Shown here in pieces: positions 1 through 10,080 of a DNA stretch of 64,000 nucleotides (its first letter is position 1; each line of letters begins with the position of its first letter). The stretch covers positions 124,001 to 188,000 of the forward strand of contig JAUIRK010000297.1 in the NCBI GenBank assembly GCA_030549495.1. Reading direction: 5' to 3'. This stretch comes from Nectonema munidae. Lineage: Eukaryota > Nematomorpha > Nectonematoida > Nectonematidae. The translations under genes and the position numbers were made by a program. Below the pieces are notes generated by a model, which saw only the letters and a list, made by a program, of their open reading frames with translations, had not been told where the DNA came from and did no database searches.

Positions 1-325
1 TGCGCAAAAGCAGGGTGTTTGTGGAATTGGTAAGGAAGTTTTGCCATTGGTTTTGAGTGTGCATGGAAATGTTGCATAGTAAGACGTTGGGGTGTACTGA
101 GGTCAAATGTGTAATGTATGGTCTTAATAAGGTTCTTTTAGCAAGATGGTCAACATGCAAGTTTTAATCAAATTAATGTGTTTCAGGTAGATAATTTGTA
201 AATTTTTAAAATGAGATAATCAAAAATAGTTTATATATAATACATATTAAATAATATATATATGTGTACTTAACCTATTTTTGTACATATATACAAAACA
301 CAATAAAGTTTTTATGAACGTTGTT
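1..325 (+). other. possible 3' end of an upstream gene
   Basis: The first 200 bases are clearly richer in G and C than the DNA that follows. One frame is open from base 2 to a TAG at 77-79 (about 25 codons, unrecognised). An AATAAA poly(A) signal lies at 302-307. This could be a terminal exon plus 3' UTR of a plus-strand gene that starts outside the window. The peptide is too short to identify, so the call rests on composition and the poly(A) signal only. Confidence 0.3.
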
Positions 326-755
326 GTTTTTTACTATGGTGTTTATTTTTACAAATATACAATTAAAAAAGTTATAATTATAAAAGTTATACTATAAAAT
401 TTACAAGTACTTTTATTAGTAGTTTTAAAATTATAGAAAGTATTTATAAAATAGTTATCGAAATTATTTTAAATTAAATTTGTATAAATTAAAATTTTTT
501 TAGATTATTTTTATTAATTATAATTTTTTTCTTTCGTGATGTTCCAGTAACTTGTCCATAGTTAAATCTTTTAAATTATCCTACTTTCCCACCTATAAGA
601 GTTTAAAATATTCTTCAACTCTTGGTTATATAAAATATATTTTGTAATTTTTAATATCTTTTTTCTATTTGATTCAAGTAAATTTTCATTTTTGGTAAAA
701 TAATTTTTTTCACATTTGTAATTATTTTAGAAAATAGTTTAAATTACATAATCAT
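326..755. other. AT-rich spacer upstream of the HEXIM-like gene
   Basis: Nothing coding was seen. A TTTTAG acceptor-like sequence at about 725-730 precedes the HEXIM-like ATG by 25 bases, so a 5' UTR intron is possible but not shown. Confidence 0.3.
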
Positions 756-1247
756 ATGGAAGGATTTAAAAATGATCGAACCGATTTGAATGTAGTTGAA
801 ACTTCTTCTTCAAATAAAGTTTCACTAAATGAAAATAAAGATTCCAAAAATGTTAGATCACGTTCTAAGAAAAGACGTAGAAGGCACTTTAAAGAGAAAC
901 AAATCAAAAATTTTCAAATTATCCATAAAAATATGCCAGAGGCTCCACATAATGATAACTTATTTCTCATTGAAGATCATATCTGTGAAGAACAGGAGAA
1001 GAATAATGCTTTTCTTGAATTAGATCGTGATTCAAGTCTTACAGATGATGAAGTTCGGGCTGATTTTATTCAAATAGCAAATTTCAATGAAGAATATGAA
1101 AATGAGAGGAAACAAGATTTGATGTCCAAATCCAAATCACAATTAATTGATATGATAATACAACTGGAATCAGTTAAACAGCCCCCTATAACTATTACTT
1201 CTTCTGACAATATAAATACTATTGTAAAAGAAGCTCTTGATTCCTAA
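756..1247 (+). CDS. HEXIM-like protein (7SK snRNA-binding P-TEFb inhibitor), compact form
   Basis: Single uninterrupted 163-aa frame. HEXIM proteins bind 7SK snRNA in the nucleus and inhibit the CDK9/cyclin T kinase P-TEFb, restraining transcription elongation. Seen here, in family order: an arginine-rich basic motif at residues 34-46 (RSRSKKRRRRHFK); then APHNDNLFLIEDH at 63-75, matching the vertebrate APYNTTQFLMDDH block that carries the inhibitory PYNT motif; an acidic stretch at 73-103; then DFIQIANFNEEYE at 103-115 and SKSKSQLIDMIIQLE at 124-138, matching the start of the HEXIM C-terminal helix (FSETYERY...SKQELIKEYLELE). Odd points: PYNT reads PHND, and the long leucine-rich coiled coil used for dimerisation and cyclin T binding stops about 25 residues after its start. 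Human HEXIM1 is 359 aa. Lack of introns is usual for vertebrate HEXIM genes but would also fit a retrocopy. The assignment is from motif order, not from a search. Confidence 0.75.
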   Translation: MEGFKNDRTDLNVVETSSSNKVSLNENKDSKNVRSRSKKRRRRHFKEKQIKNFQIIHKNMPEAPHNDNLFLIEDHICEEQEKNNAFLELDRDSSLTDDEVRADFIQIANFNEEYENERKQDLMSKSKSQLIDMIIQLESVKQPPITITSSDNINTIVKEALDS

Positions 1248-1366
1248 TTTTATAAACTTTAACATGTGAGTATATATTTTTATTTTAATGTTTTTATAAT
1301 TATTCCATAAAGATGGAATGTATTTGTGATAAATTTTATTATATATGTCTAAAAATTATTCTTTGA

Positions 1367-1372
1367 AATAAA
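1367..1372 (+). terminator. poly(A) signal of the HEXIM-like gene
   Basis: AATAAA lies 120 bases after the HEXIM-like stop codon in T-rich DNA, a normal spacing for a 3' UTR. Confidence 0.5.
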
Positions 1373-2412
1373 ATCGAATTTTTTCATTTGTTTATTTAGA
1401 AAACTTTTCATAAATTATATACTAGTTCTACACCATATAGTTTTGATTATAACCTACAACCAGATGAAGTTTCAGTGAGTCATTTATAAGGCGGAATATA
1501 TTTGAAAGAAATAAAAATTTTATATAGTCTTTATTCTGTTTATTTTGATTATCAAAATTTTTTTATAAAGTAATCACAAAATATTCATACAATTTAATAA
1601 TTTTTGTGCACGTATTTCAGTAACTTTGCAATCTTGTGCTCTATACAAATATGCAGTGTATTTTTTGTTTTATTTTATTATTCTTAACTTCTATACGTAA
1701 ATTATGTGGTGAATAATAATTTAATCTGCTTGAAGCTACATGAAAAATGTTTTATGATGTGACATGACTGATTTGATATCGAGTTTTTAAAAATAGATTT
1801 TCTAAGAAATATTTAAAAAGAACTTATCAACAACAAAGAAGTCCTTTTTTAATTTTTGTTTTTCACTTCACTTTCTTTTTGGAATAAATTTTTAAATCAA
1901 AAAGTTTATATCAATTATTGGAAAATATGAATGCTTGTGTGAGCATCCCTAACTATTTTATTGAGTTTACTGTTTTAATATTGGAAGAATATTATTCTAT
2001 TAGTTGCAGAAATCTGAATGGTAAATTGTATTTATATATTATCGGTTAAATACCCGTCTTCTATGTTTCCGTTTGGTTAAATTTTGTTCTGCCAAATTTC
2101 TGCATACACAAATATAAGTTGTATTATGAGCGACCCTAATGTATTTATTGTTCACTTTAAATATTATTTAACTAATTTTTTTCGATTTCATTAGGAAGCG
2201 TCTTTGCATTCACTATTCAATTTTTAAAAAATTTTTCATTAAATGCTTTTATTCTGATGATATAATGGATCTTTTATCGGTGTTCACGTATCCATCTATT
2301 TATTCATAGATATTTTTTTTGACAAATTGTGCTGTAGCTGCTTCCCAAAATGACTTATGGTGTAGCTAAAAATCCGCATTTGATTCACTAATAAAATGTA
2401 ACTAATTTTATT
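1373..2412. other. AT-rich stretch, nothing recognised
   Basis: No long frame, repeat or RNA structure was recognised. Short frames here look random. Confidence 0.3.
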
Positions 2413-3076
2413 TTGAAAACAAATACTCTAAAATTTTATGCAAATTTAATTCAAAATGTTGATAGACATTTTACTTTTCAAAACGTTGCTCATAATAGTG
2501 AGACTTTTGGTGATGCTGGACAATTGGATCCATCATATTTCCTGAGTGTAAGCGTTCCTAGCTATTATTGCGAGGCAAAGAAGGGAGGATCTTTTTGCTG
2601 TCTTGTATTGTAATATTTAACCAATTTTTAATTTTATTTTCAAATATTAAATAGGAATATGAATTTGAATACTGAGCGCATGGCTTGATTAACCACTAGT
2701 CAAAATAAGTACAAGCTTAGGAAATCAAGGAAGAGGGAGCATCACAGATTCATTATTCAAAAATATCAAACATTAAAAATATAAATAAATTCTGTTAAAC
2801 TTTTTGTTAGATACAAAAAATTGGTTAATGCATTCTACATCAACAAGTACAGTTTATTGTTTTATTTGTGAACTTTTTGGTTTAAAATTTTTTTTAACTT
2901 TGTTAGGCGAAATACTATTTTATTCGATAAACACGAAAAAACTGCTCATTGCTCACCTAGACTATGCTAATATACTTAACAAAGAGGCAAGGTGCAAGTT
3001 TGCGACAACAATTAGAGAAACTTATTCCATTACTGGAAAAATCTTTCTTAGGTGTCCAAAACCATCTGTGATGTGA
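2413..3076 (+). pseudogene. remnant of a hAT/ZMYM-type TTF zinc-finger transposase N-terminus
   Basis: The block DTKNWLMHSTSTSTVYCFIC followed by ELFG (about 2807-2880) matches the TTF-type zinc finger of many hAT-like transposases, whose consensus is roughly N-W-L-x-Y-S-x(n)-Y-C-F-C-C-x-L-F-G. The continuation is shifted between frames: a neighbouring frame reads FDKHEKTAHC, like the W-K-x-L-x-x-H-E-x-S-x-x-H region that follows the TTF finger. The preceding 66-codon frame at 2413-2613 may be more of the N-terminus, but I could not match it. The piece is broken and no catalytic region is present. Confidence 0.45.
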
Positions 3077-3102
3077 TGAACTGTTCAATAATAGCACAAA
3101 AC

Positions 3103-3919
3103 TCAAGGTATTTGAGACATCTTAACTAGTGCCAAAAGGCGGTATAGTTCAGGTTTGAAGAGTTCTTTAGTAAAACCAAAGTTTTGCACAAATCTTACCT
3201 CATCCGTTCCTTTAGGCACACAGAACTCTTGTGAAATAATTTTAGGATTTGAAGTAACTTGAATGACCTCTTTTTGGAGAATTTCAGATACAATCCGTCT
3301 TTCAATGATGTCTTTTTGATTCTTTGGGATTTTTCTGAATCTTGAAAACGGAGCCAAAAGGATGTGCCGATACAATAGTAGAGGCATATCCTTTATCCAA
3401 GATTTTTGCCGATTTTAAGTTTCTGGGCGCAATACAACTCTTATAAATTGTCTCAAACTTGGTGTCCAACGTAAAGGAAGAAAGCTTTGGGACATTCTTC
3501 AGGAACTTTTTCGTTATTTGCTTGATGTCGAAGTTGGTAGGCGAGTCACCTTAGATGGAAATGATGTGTGAATCATTATCTAAAAATTCATCTGAATCAT
3601 TACCGTTGCCAGAATCGATTTCCCCAGCTTGCGATTCGTCGATCGGAGTTTCCAGTTCTTCGAATAAAACCTTGGAGAAGATTCGCATCCATGTGTGTGG
3701 GTCAAAACATTCTTTCCTTAATAGGTATTGTGATTGAGCTTGCATTCCTGCCCCTAATTCAGTAGTATCTGGGTGCGATTTGACGAAGGTGATGAAGTTA
3801 TTGGGAAGCAATGGTTCATCCTGTTCAAAGCTTTCCAAGTTTAGATCTTTTACAGTTTCATGGGCCCACATCCGGGTGATTTCCAGGGAGGCAAAAAAGC
3901 CTTTCGCCCCCATGCACAT
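3103..3919 (-). mobile_element. fossil retroelement fragment (LTR-retrotransposon or DIRS kin)
   Basis: A minus-strand fossil. The 5' part (3551-3919) looks gag-like, and the 3' part (3103-3387) resembles the start of a reverse transcriptase, with an E-I-L-Q-K-x-V-I segment followed by C-V-P-K-G-x-D-E-V-R-F-V-Q-N. The order fits gag then pol. It is short, broken and probably old. The clade (Ty3-like or DIRS-like) is not resolved and no terminal repeats were found. Confidence 0.45.
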
Positions 3920-3939
3920 TTGAGCTATGTTTGATCAGA

Positions 3940-4827
3940 GGCAGTAATGTAGCCACATTTGAATAGAGCCTATGCATTTTTGAGCGAGGCGAATATTTTT
4001 TATAGCACTTAACTATATAATTTACAGCTTAAAATGTTTATCCCTATTAATTACTGTAACCAACCCGTCAATAAGGGGGCAAGGGAGCTAGTCCTTTGGG
4101 ATTTATTTTGTTCATCTGAAACTCCTTGAAATATATAAATGTATACACTTTCTTATATTCCGGGCCCCATTAAAAAGTTTTTCCCCCGTACGTGAAGCTA
4201 ATTTAAACAATCAAGTCTTTTATTCTAGAAATCGTTTTACTTTTCTTTATCAACATTTCTTAGAAAAGTTGGCAATGTTTTTACACTTTGCTTAAAACTT
4301 TTGTTGATAAAACTTAGTACAAATAATTTCATTTTATTTTTAGCCCATAACTTAAGGATTGGAATAGTTACTAATTTATTTAAATTTAAAGTTTGTAGAA
4401 TATTTCTTCCAAAAATTTTAAACCTTCAATTTCTATTTAAAATGGCCAAATTCAAATTTACGGCTATTAAACATACATAAAAAATGTTATATATGTATAT
4501 ATTTAATATACAGGTATATTAAATACCTGTCAATTCATAGACGCATATCCTAAAAAAATTCTTGGCTTGGTGATATTTCGTTGCTAAAAATTTTAAAATT
4601 TAATTTTAGCGTAATCATACCTAACCAATTCATTTGATATGAACCAGTCTTGTTGACAATTAGTGAGATGGGAGGCTGAGAAATATCTTTTAGCTCCTAA
4701 TCAATATTGCATCGGATAGTGGGGTTGTCGAATAATCTGCAGACATGTTTTAGCTTCGAACACCAAATATAAAATCGGTTCAAACAAAAATTCAGATCCC
4801 TAAGGATTTACAAAAGAAAACATTTTT
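3940..4827. other. unassigned DNA between transposon remnants
   Basis: No coding match recognised. A short direct repeat of a TATATTTAATATACAGGTATATTAAATAC-type palindrome lies near 4495-4528; otherwise it is AT-rich single-copy-looking DNA. Confidence 0.25.
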
Positions 4828-4941
4828 AGTCATGTTATAAAACTTTAGCTTGGTTAGAGAAAAGCATATCTTATAAACTATACAGGTAGACTATGACCAT
4901 TTGTTTCAATAACTGGTAAATGGCAATAAGGAGGGATAACG
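4828..4941 (-). repeat. about 115-bp inverted copy of 7,125-7,238
   Basis: The reverse complement of this stretch matches 7,125-7,238 nearly base for base (the segment around CCTTATTGCCATTTACCAGT). The plus-strand copy lies inside the coding region of the hAT at 6,112-8,854 and interrupts the expected protein. This is best read as a small dispersed repeat present twice in opposite orientation, not as part of the transposase. Confidence 0.6.
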
Positions 4942-6111
4942 ACTTAATTACATCTGATGAGTAGTGATCTATCATATTTGAATGATTTTGTTCCCTTGTT
5001 GAGCTTGAAGAGTTTTTCACAAACTTTCTAAAAAATTTTAGGCGCACCGGTCTAACTATAATTTTTTAATAGCTCGGGGTCTCATTTAAAAAAATAAATC
5101 AACATATAAACTAGTGTACTAAATAATCTACATCATTGTTTATTCAAAAATTATCTGAACAATCCAAATCTCAAAAAGATTAATGGCATCTGCTTTGTCT
5201 AAACCATTTTTTCTAAATTTGTCTCTGTTTTGGCCAATGCAACTCTCATATCATTAATCTTGCATCTCCTCAATCATTAACCAAACCAATAAACTGTTCT
5301 TTAATTACGAAGTCTTCTGAGGCCAGATTACTAATCGAGATTATAAATGGATTTTTGATAAATTGATAGTATTTTTCAAATTTTTGTAGATTAAGAAAAT
5401 AAAGAGAAATTTCTTGGCATGTTACACTGTATTTTATGGCCTCCAGGACATTTTTATTAATGAAAATCTTATTTTCATCAACAATGTTCGAAAATCGAGC
5501 AAATGTTTTCTTGTCAAAGAATGCAATTATCCCGGCTTCATTTCAAAAGCTGACCTTTTTTTATTACAATGAAGTACTCTGATCTCTTTTCCTTGCAGCG
5601 CAAGGTTAAAGGAATTCATATATTCAAATATGTTAACTAAAAATGAAAGAAATATACGAAAATGGGGTCAGAAAACTCTACATTCACGTCTAGTTTGTCT
5701 TTCACAAATTGCTGGATTTCTTTCTATTGTATCGCTTGGAAAATTTTCCAATGGAAAGCCACCTCACTTTTGAGTGCAGCAAGAGTTGAAGCATTTGATG
5801 AAATACACTGTTTTAATGACTTTATTTAAAACATTTTCTATCATTGGGTATGGTTTTATGGCTTGGCGCTCTTGGTACCAATTACATCTGGAGATTTTTG
5901 CTTATCCCGATTTCGAGTCAATATCATGCGCTGTAAAAAATTTATCACTTTGTAAAATGTTTCTCTTACAGTTGTTCTATTGCTGAGTTTCGCAAAATAA
6001 AAAATTGTCTGGCAGGAGCATCAATCTGAGCAAAAAAGTTGAAAATCGAATTCCGAATCAATAAAATCACGTTTGACATGTCATCAGACATCTCCTATTA
6101 AACGGCTAAAG

Positions 6112-8854
6112 CAGGGATTTCCAACCTGTGGTACGCGTACAATAAAACTGATTATCACATAATTATTTTCCATTTGACACATTGTAATCAATTTTGTCAT
6201 CAATCATAAAAAGTTTTTTGCTTTACTTACTGATCTGTCTTTCCTTTTTGTAAGTTGTTTTTATGATGACTTTAATAAGCTTCAACTTTTATGACTGTTT
6301 GCTCATTTAATCAAAAGGTAACATTTTTTTGTCTTTACATTTTTGGGTCCAGTTTAACGTTAGTTATTTTTTTTTATCTATGATGGGCAAATTTAACCAC
6401 AAACAAATTTGAGTCATAGGATATTTTACACAAAAAGGGTGGAAGTTGTGACAAAAGTATACCCTTTTTAAAGATTGAGTTTGTCACAGTTCTAGTTATT
6501 TTTTTTTAATCTTTTTTACTATAATTAATTTGAAATAATCTAAGAATGTACAAATTCGAATAGAATAAACAGAAAAAATTGTTAAGTATTTTTAAACTTT
6601 TTAATGCTTTTGTTACATCCTTTCAAAAAAATCATAATAAAATATACCTTTATTTTTTTTGATTTATTTGACAGTCATAAATTTTTTCTTAAAAATTTTA
6701 ATTTTCTCTTAATATATTCTTAGCATATATTCTTTTTTTGGAAGAGTAAACATAAAAAGAACTTTTTCATAATCATTTTTGGGAAAAATTATATCAAAAA
6801 ACCAAAAATTAAAAAAGTGTTTTATATATGACTCAAAATAAACCTGTGATTTTATTTTAATTATTATTTGAGTGTAAACTGTAAAATATAAATGCCTAAA
6901 CGACAGTATAAATATGAATATATAGATTTTGGTTTTATTGAGGAGAAAAATAATGAAGAGTCTGTGCCACAGTGTGTGATTTCTATGAAAGCATGATCAA
7001 ATGCATCAATGAAGCCAAGCTTTTTACAGCGTCATCTCCAGACTAATCATCCTGACCTTAAGAACCGCGATTCTAATTTTTTTCAAAGGACTTGGGGAAA
7101 ATGCAAAAAACAAAGAAAGTCTTTATCCCTCCTTATTGCCATTTACCAGTTATTGAAACAAATGGTCACAGTCTACCTGTATAGTTTATAAGATATGCTA
7201 TACTCTAACCAAGCGAAAGTTTTATACCATGACTAAAACAGGAAAGCAATATAGGCAATCAGTGGAGATTGTAACAGACTCGTATGAAGTTGCACTTCTT
7301 GTTGCTAAAAACAAAAAGCCCTACACAATAGCTGAATAATTAATCATGCATGTCACAAAGATTTTGGTAAAGCATCTCATTGGCGATGAAAAAGCTGCAA
7401 AATTGAGCAGCGTCCCGATGTCTAATAATACGATACAAAGACGTATTACAGAAATTTCCATTGATATTAATGAACAAGTAATTACAATGGTATAAAACTC
7501 GAAATATGGATTTGCTATACAACTTGACGAATCAACAGAAGTTTCAAATTGTGCACTACTCCTGGTATATGTACGTTATGCGACTGAAAAGGCCATTCAA
7601 AGCGAGTTGCTGCTTAGTAATGAAATTCAAACTACAACAAAAGGAGAAGACATTTTCGAGCTTATTGATAAGTTTTTCAAAGAAAATGGTTTACAATGGG
7701 CCAAGTTAGTAGGCTGCACAACAGACGGTTCTCCTGCTATGCTTGGTAGAAAATCTGGATGTAAAGCAAGAACTAAAGCAGTGTCTCCCTCGGTCACCTC
7801 TGTACATTGTTTTTTACATCGATTTGCACTTGCTGCAAAAATACTCCCTCTCGAAATAAAGACAAGTTTAAACATGGTTGTTAAAATAGTTAACTACACC
7901 AAGTCATCTGCTTTAAATACCCGATTTTTCAAGACCATCTGCGAAGATATTGCATCAGATTACACTTCATTGCTGTTTCACACAAAAGTGAGACTTGTCA
8001 GACATTTTTGGAGTTCTAAATAACCTTAATTCTTCTCTTCAGGAATCTGAAAGTAATGTTTTTGATTTTTCAATTAAACTCACTGCTTTAACACGGAAGC
8101 TTGATCTGTGGATAGAAAGAAAGGAACAGTTTGGAATGTTCGCAAATCTTGCATCTTTTGGAGAAAGGATTACTATTGAATTTGGCCAAAAAGTCATCGA
8201 ACATCTCTTTTTGCTAACATTATTTTTCTATTGATCGTAATGAATATTTCTGCCCTTACACTCGAAATCCATTTTGATAACTTCGCAGTTGGAACAGGTG
8301 GACAAGAAGGGCTCATTGATTTACAATGCGATGACAGTGCAAAGGAAAAGTTTGAAAATAAAAAATAGCCAATTTTAGGTTGAATGTAAGTTTTTCATAT
8401 CCAACACTTTCAAAAAATGCAATTCCTCAGCTTCTAATATTCCCAACAACCTGGGAATGTGAACAAGGGCTTTCTACTCTTTTTGCAATTTTATCGAAAA
8501 CAAGAAACCATCTTGTAAATTCAGAATATTATTTCCAATGTTCTGTTAGTAAAATAACTTCACGCATTTCTAAATTAGTAGAAAAAAATGTATTAAAGAC
8601 TACTAATTGTAATAAAAATATTTTTGCTTATTTATGCTGAAATATAAATTCTCGTAAAATATGTTTCGTTTTTTATTTTTTAATTTATATATGGTATATT
8701 TGTGTTGCGTATGTGTGTCTCTATTACTGTGTTCTTAAACTCAAAAATATAGAATTTCAAGGTTAGAAATTAATAATGGTGAGAGTTAGGTGGTACGCAA
8801 CTACAAATTGAATCTTTAAGTGGTACGTAGAAATAAAAAGGTTGGGAATCCCTG
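6112..8854 (+). mobile_element. hAT transposon (ZBED5-like), near full length, inactivated
   Basis: The element is bounded by terminal inverted repeats beginning CAGGGATTTCCAACCTGTGG on the left and CAGGGATTCCCAACCTTTTT on the right (reverse complement). It is flanked by 8-bp target duplications, GGCTAAAG at 6,104-6,111 and GTCTAAAG at 8,855-8,862 (7 of 8 match). Length is 2,743 bp, normal for an autonomous hAT. It inserted into an older minus-strand hAT remnant. Confidence 0.85.
6892..8640 (+). pseudogene. ZBED5-like hAT transposase, broken
   Basis: Starts at ATG 6,892 (MPKRQYKYEYIDFGF). A stop interrupts the BED zinc-finger region, after which the same frame resumes with SNASMKPSFLQRHLQTNHPD, the typical ZBED5 finger end with both histidines. 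A roughly 115-bp foreign repeat follows at 7,125-7,238. The catalytic core then reads NSKYGFAIQLDESTEVSN (first Asp region), VGCTTDGSPAMLGRKSGCKA (second Asp region) and VTSVHCFLHRFALAAK, with further stops and shifts. The C-terminus, FPTTWECEQGLSTLFAIL then TRNHLV and a final SKLVEKN helix (8,438-8,640), is the hAT dimerisation block. It is inactive through several in-frame stops and frameshifts but easily recognisable. Confidence 0.8.
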
Positions 8855-9123
8855 GTCTAAAGATATCGTTTAACAGCAATATTGAATCTTAGCACATTCA
8901 ATATATCTTTGCAGCAAGGTAATATCAACTGTTCAGATATGTTGGGGGACTTTTTGACAACAGATATTTTTTTGAAACTTTTCAAACCATGCTTAATATT
9001 TTGCAAAAACATTTCTATGTTATTCATCAAACATGAATTTGTGCAATCGTTCAGCCAATCATTTTGTTTACCGAACTCGAGTGCTTCACTTCTCGGGCCT
9101 TGAAAAAGTGTATGCTTTCGGAA

Positions 9124-9312
9124 GTGTTAGGGCAGCCTTCAACTTTCCTCTGATTGACGTTTTCAATTTTACGTACCTTTCATTTAAGTTGAGTAGGACA
9201 CCTAAGAACTCTTCCACAGGCTTAGTCGTGAACATTAACTTCTCCAAAAAAAGAGTACGTAAAATTGAAAACGTCCACCAAAGGAAAGTTGAAAGCTGCT
9301 ATAACACTCTTA
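9124..9312. repeat. imperfect hairpin, arms about 55 bp, loop about 70 bp
   Basis: Left arm 9,124-9,178 (…CAACTTTCCTCTGATTGACG…) and right arm 9,247-9,312 (…CGTCCACCAAAGGAAAGTTG…) are reverse complements with a handful of mismatches. The hairpin lies beside the fossil retroelement piece that starts near 9,360 and may result from an inverted duplication of it. Confidence 0.6.
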
Positions 9313-9364
9313 GCTGGAGCATCTTTCGAAAGAAATCCTCCAACAAAGTCACTTCAAATGATGC

Positions 9365-10080
9365 TTGTGTACATTCAGGATTAACTTGGATGTATTCCTC
9401 ACAAATTGTGGAAGTTCTCCCCTCTATGCAGAGTCTTCAACGGAGAACCGTTACCCAAATTATGCTGATTGGAAGCCTTGGGGACAAGTAAAAAGAGTGG
9501 TGCCCATGATTATCAAGAACGACATGAAAATGTCCACCCCGATTTTCTTAGATGCCACCCTAAACAAAATAACAATTGTAGGACCAAATGAAATCCTGAC
9601 CCTTTTAGAGATCTCTGATTCTTCCATCGACAGCAATGAGCTCCTCGCATTACTCCTCCCAGCAACGCAATATCCGATCATGGCAACCTTCTCTGATAGC
9701 ATGGTAGCAATTCACACAGCGACCAATGCCGGATCAACATCGACAAAGCTCAGAAATATTCTGGAGTCCTTCGAGAAGAAATTCCATATTCTACTCACGA
9801 AAATTCAAAGAAACACGAAGTACATCGGAACGGCAAAGAATCCTGCAGACGGATCTTCTAGAGACGAATAGGGGCAATGGGGGAACATGCAGGGCTATAT
9901 AAGGCGGCGCATGCCCCTTATCGTTATTCTCTTTTGTTTTCCCCATCCTCGAAACTTTCCCTCCCTATCTTTTGTGTGAATAGTTCTTTTGTGCAGTGTT
10001 TTCTTTCAATTTTTGCTCGACTTTCCAATATCAACTTATTGATTTATGTCATCGAATGACATGTAGCTTATTGCTTTCCA
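9365..10080 (+). mobile_element. fossil retroelement fragment with RNase H-like end and TATA-bearing tail
   Basis: The protein-like part at 9,365-9,871 resembles the RNase H end of a retroelement polyprotein: an F-S-D-S-M-V-A motif, then T-x-Y-I-G-T-A-K-N-P-A-D-x-S-S-R like the usual G-x-x-N-P-A-D-x-x-S-R ending. After it comes a GC-richer tail with a TATATAAGG box at 9,896-9,904, which could be part of a terminal repeat. It is a short broken fossil of uncertain clade. It may or may not belong to the same family as the piece at 3,103-3,919. Confidence 0.4.

Larger units (their letters stand above)
5000..9100 (-). pseudogene. hAT (ZBED5/GTF2IRD2-like) transposase remnant, split by a younger hAT
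   Basis: On the minus strand, 5,180-6,103 contains conserved hAT core pieces in N-to-C order. About 5,740-5,815 resembles the V-V-N-F-I-x-A-R-x-L-N block. About 5,600-5,650 reads NIFEYMNSFNLALQGKEI, like the hLN-x-L-N-L-x-L-Q-G-K motif. Then 5,290-5,530 reads FFDKKTFARFSNI and SNLASEDFVIKEQFIGLVND, typical of the C-terminal half. The likely N-terminal side continues beyond the insertion at 8,863-9,100. The frame is broken many times. The intervening 6,112-8,854 segment is a separate element with its own target duplication, so this remnant is older than it. Outer ends are approximate. Confidence 0.6.
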
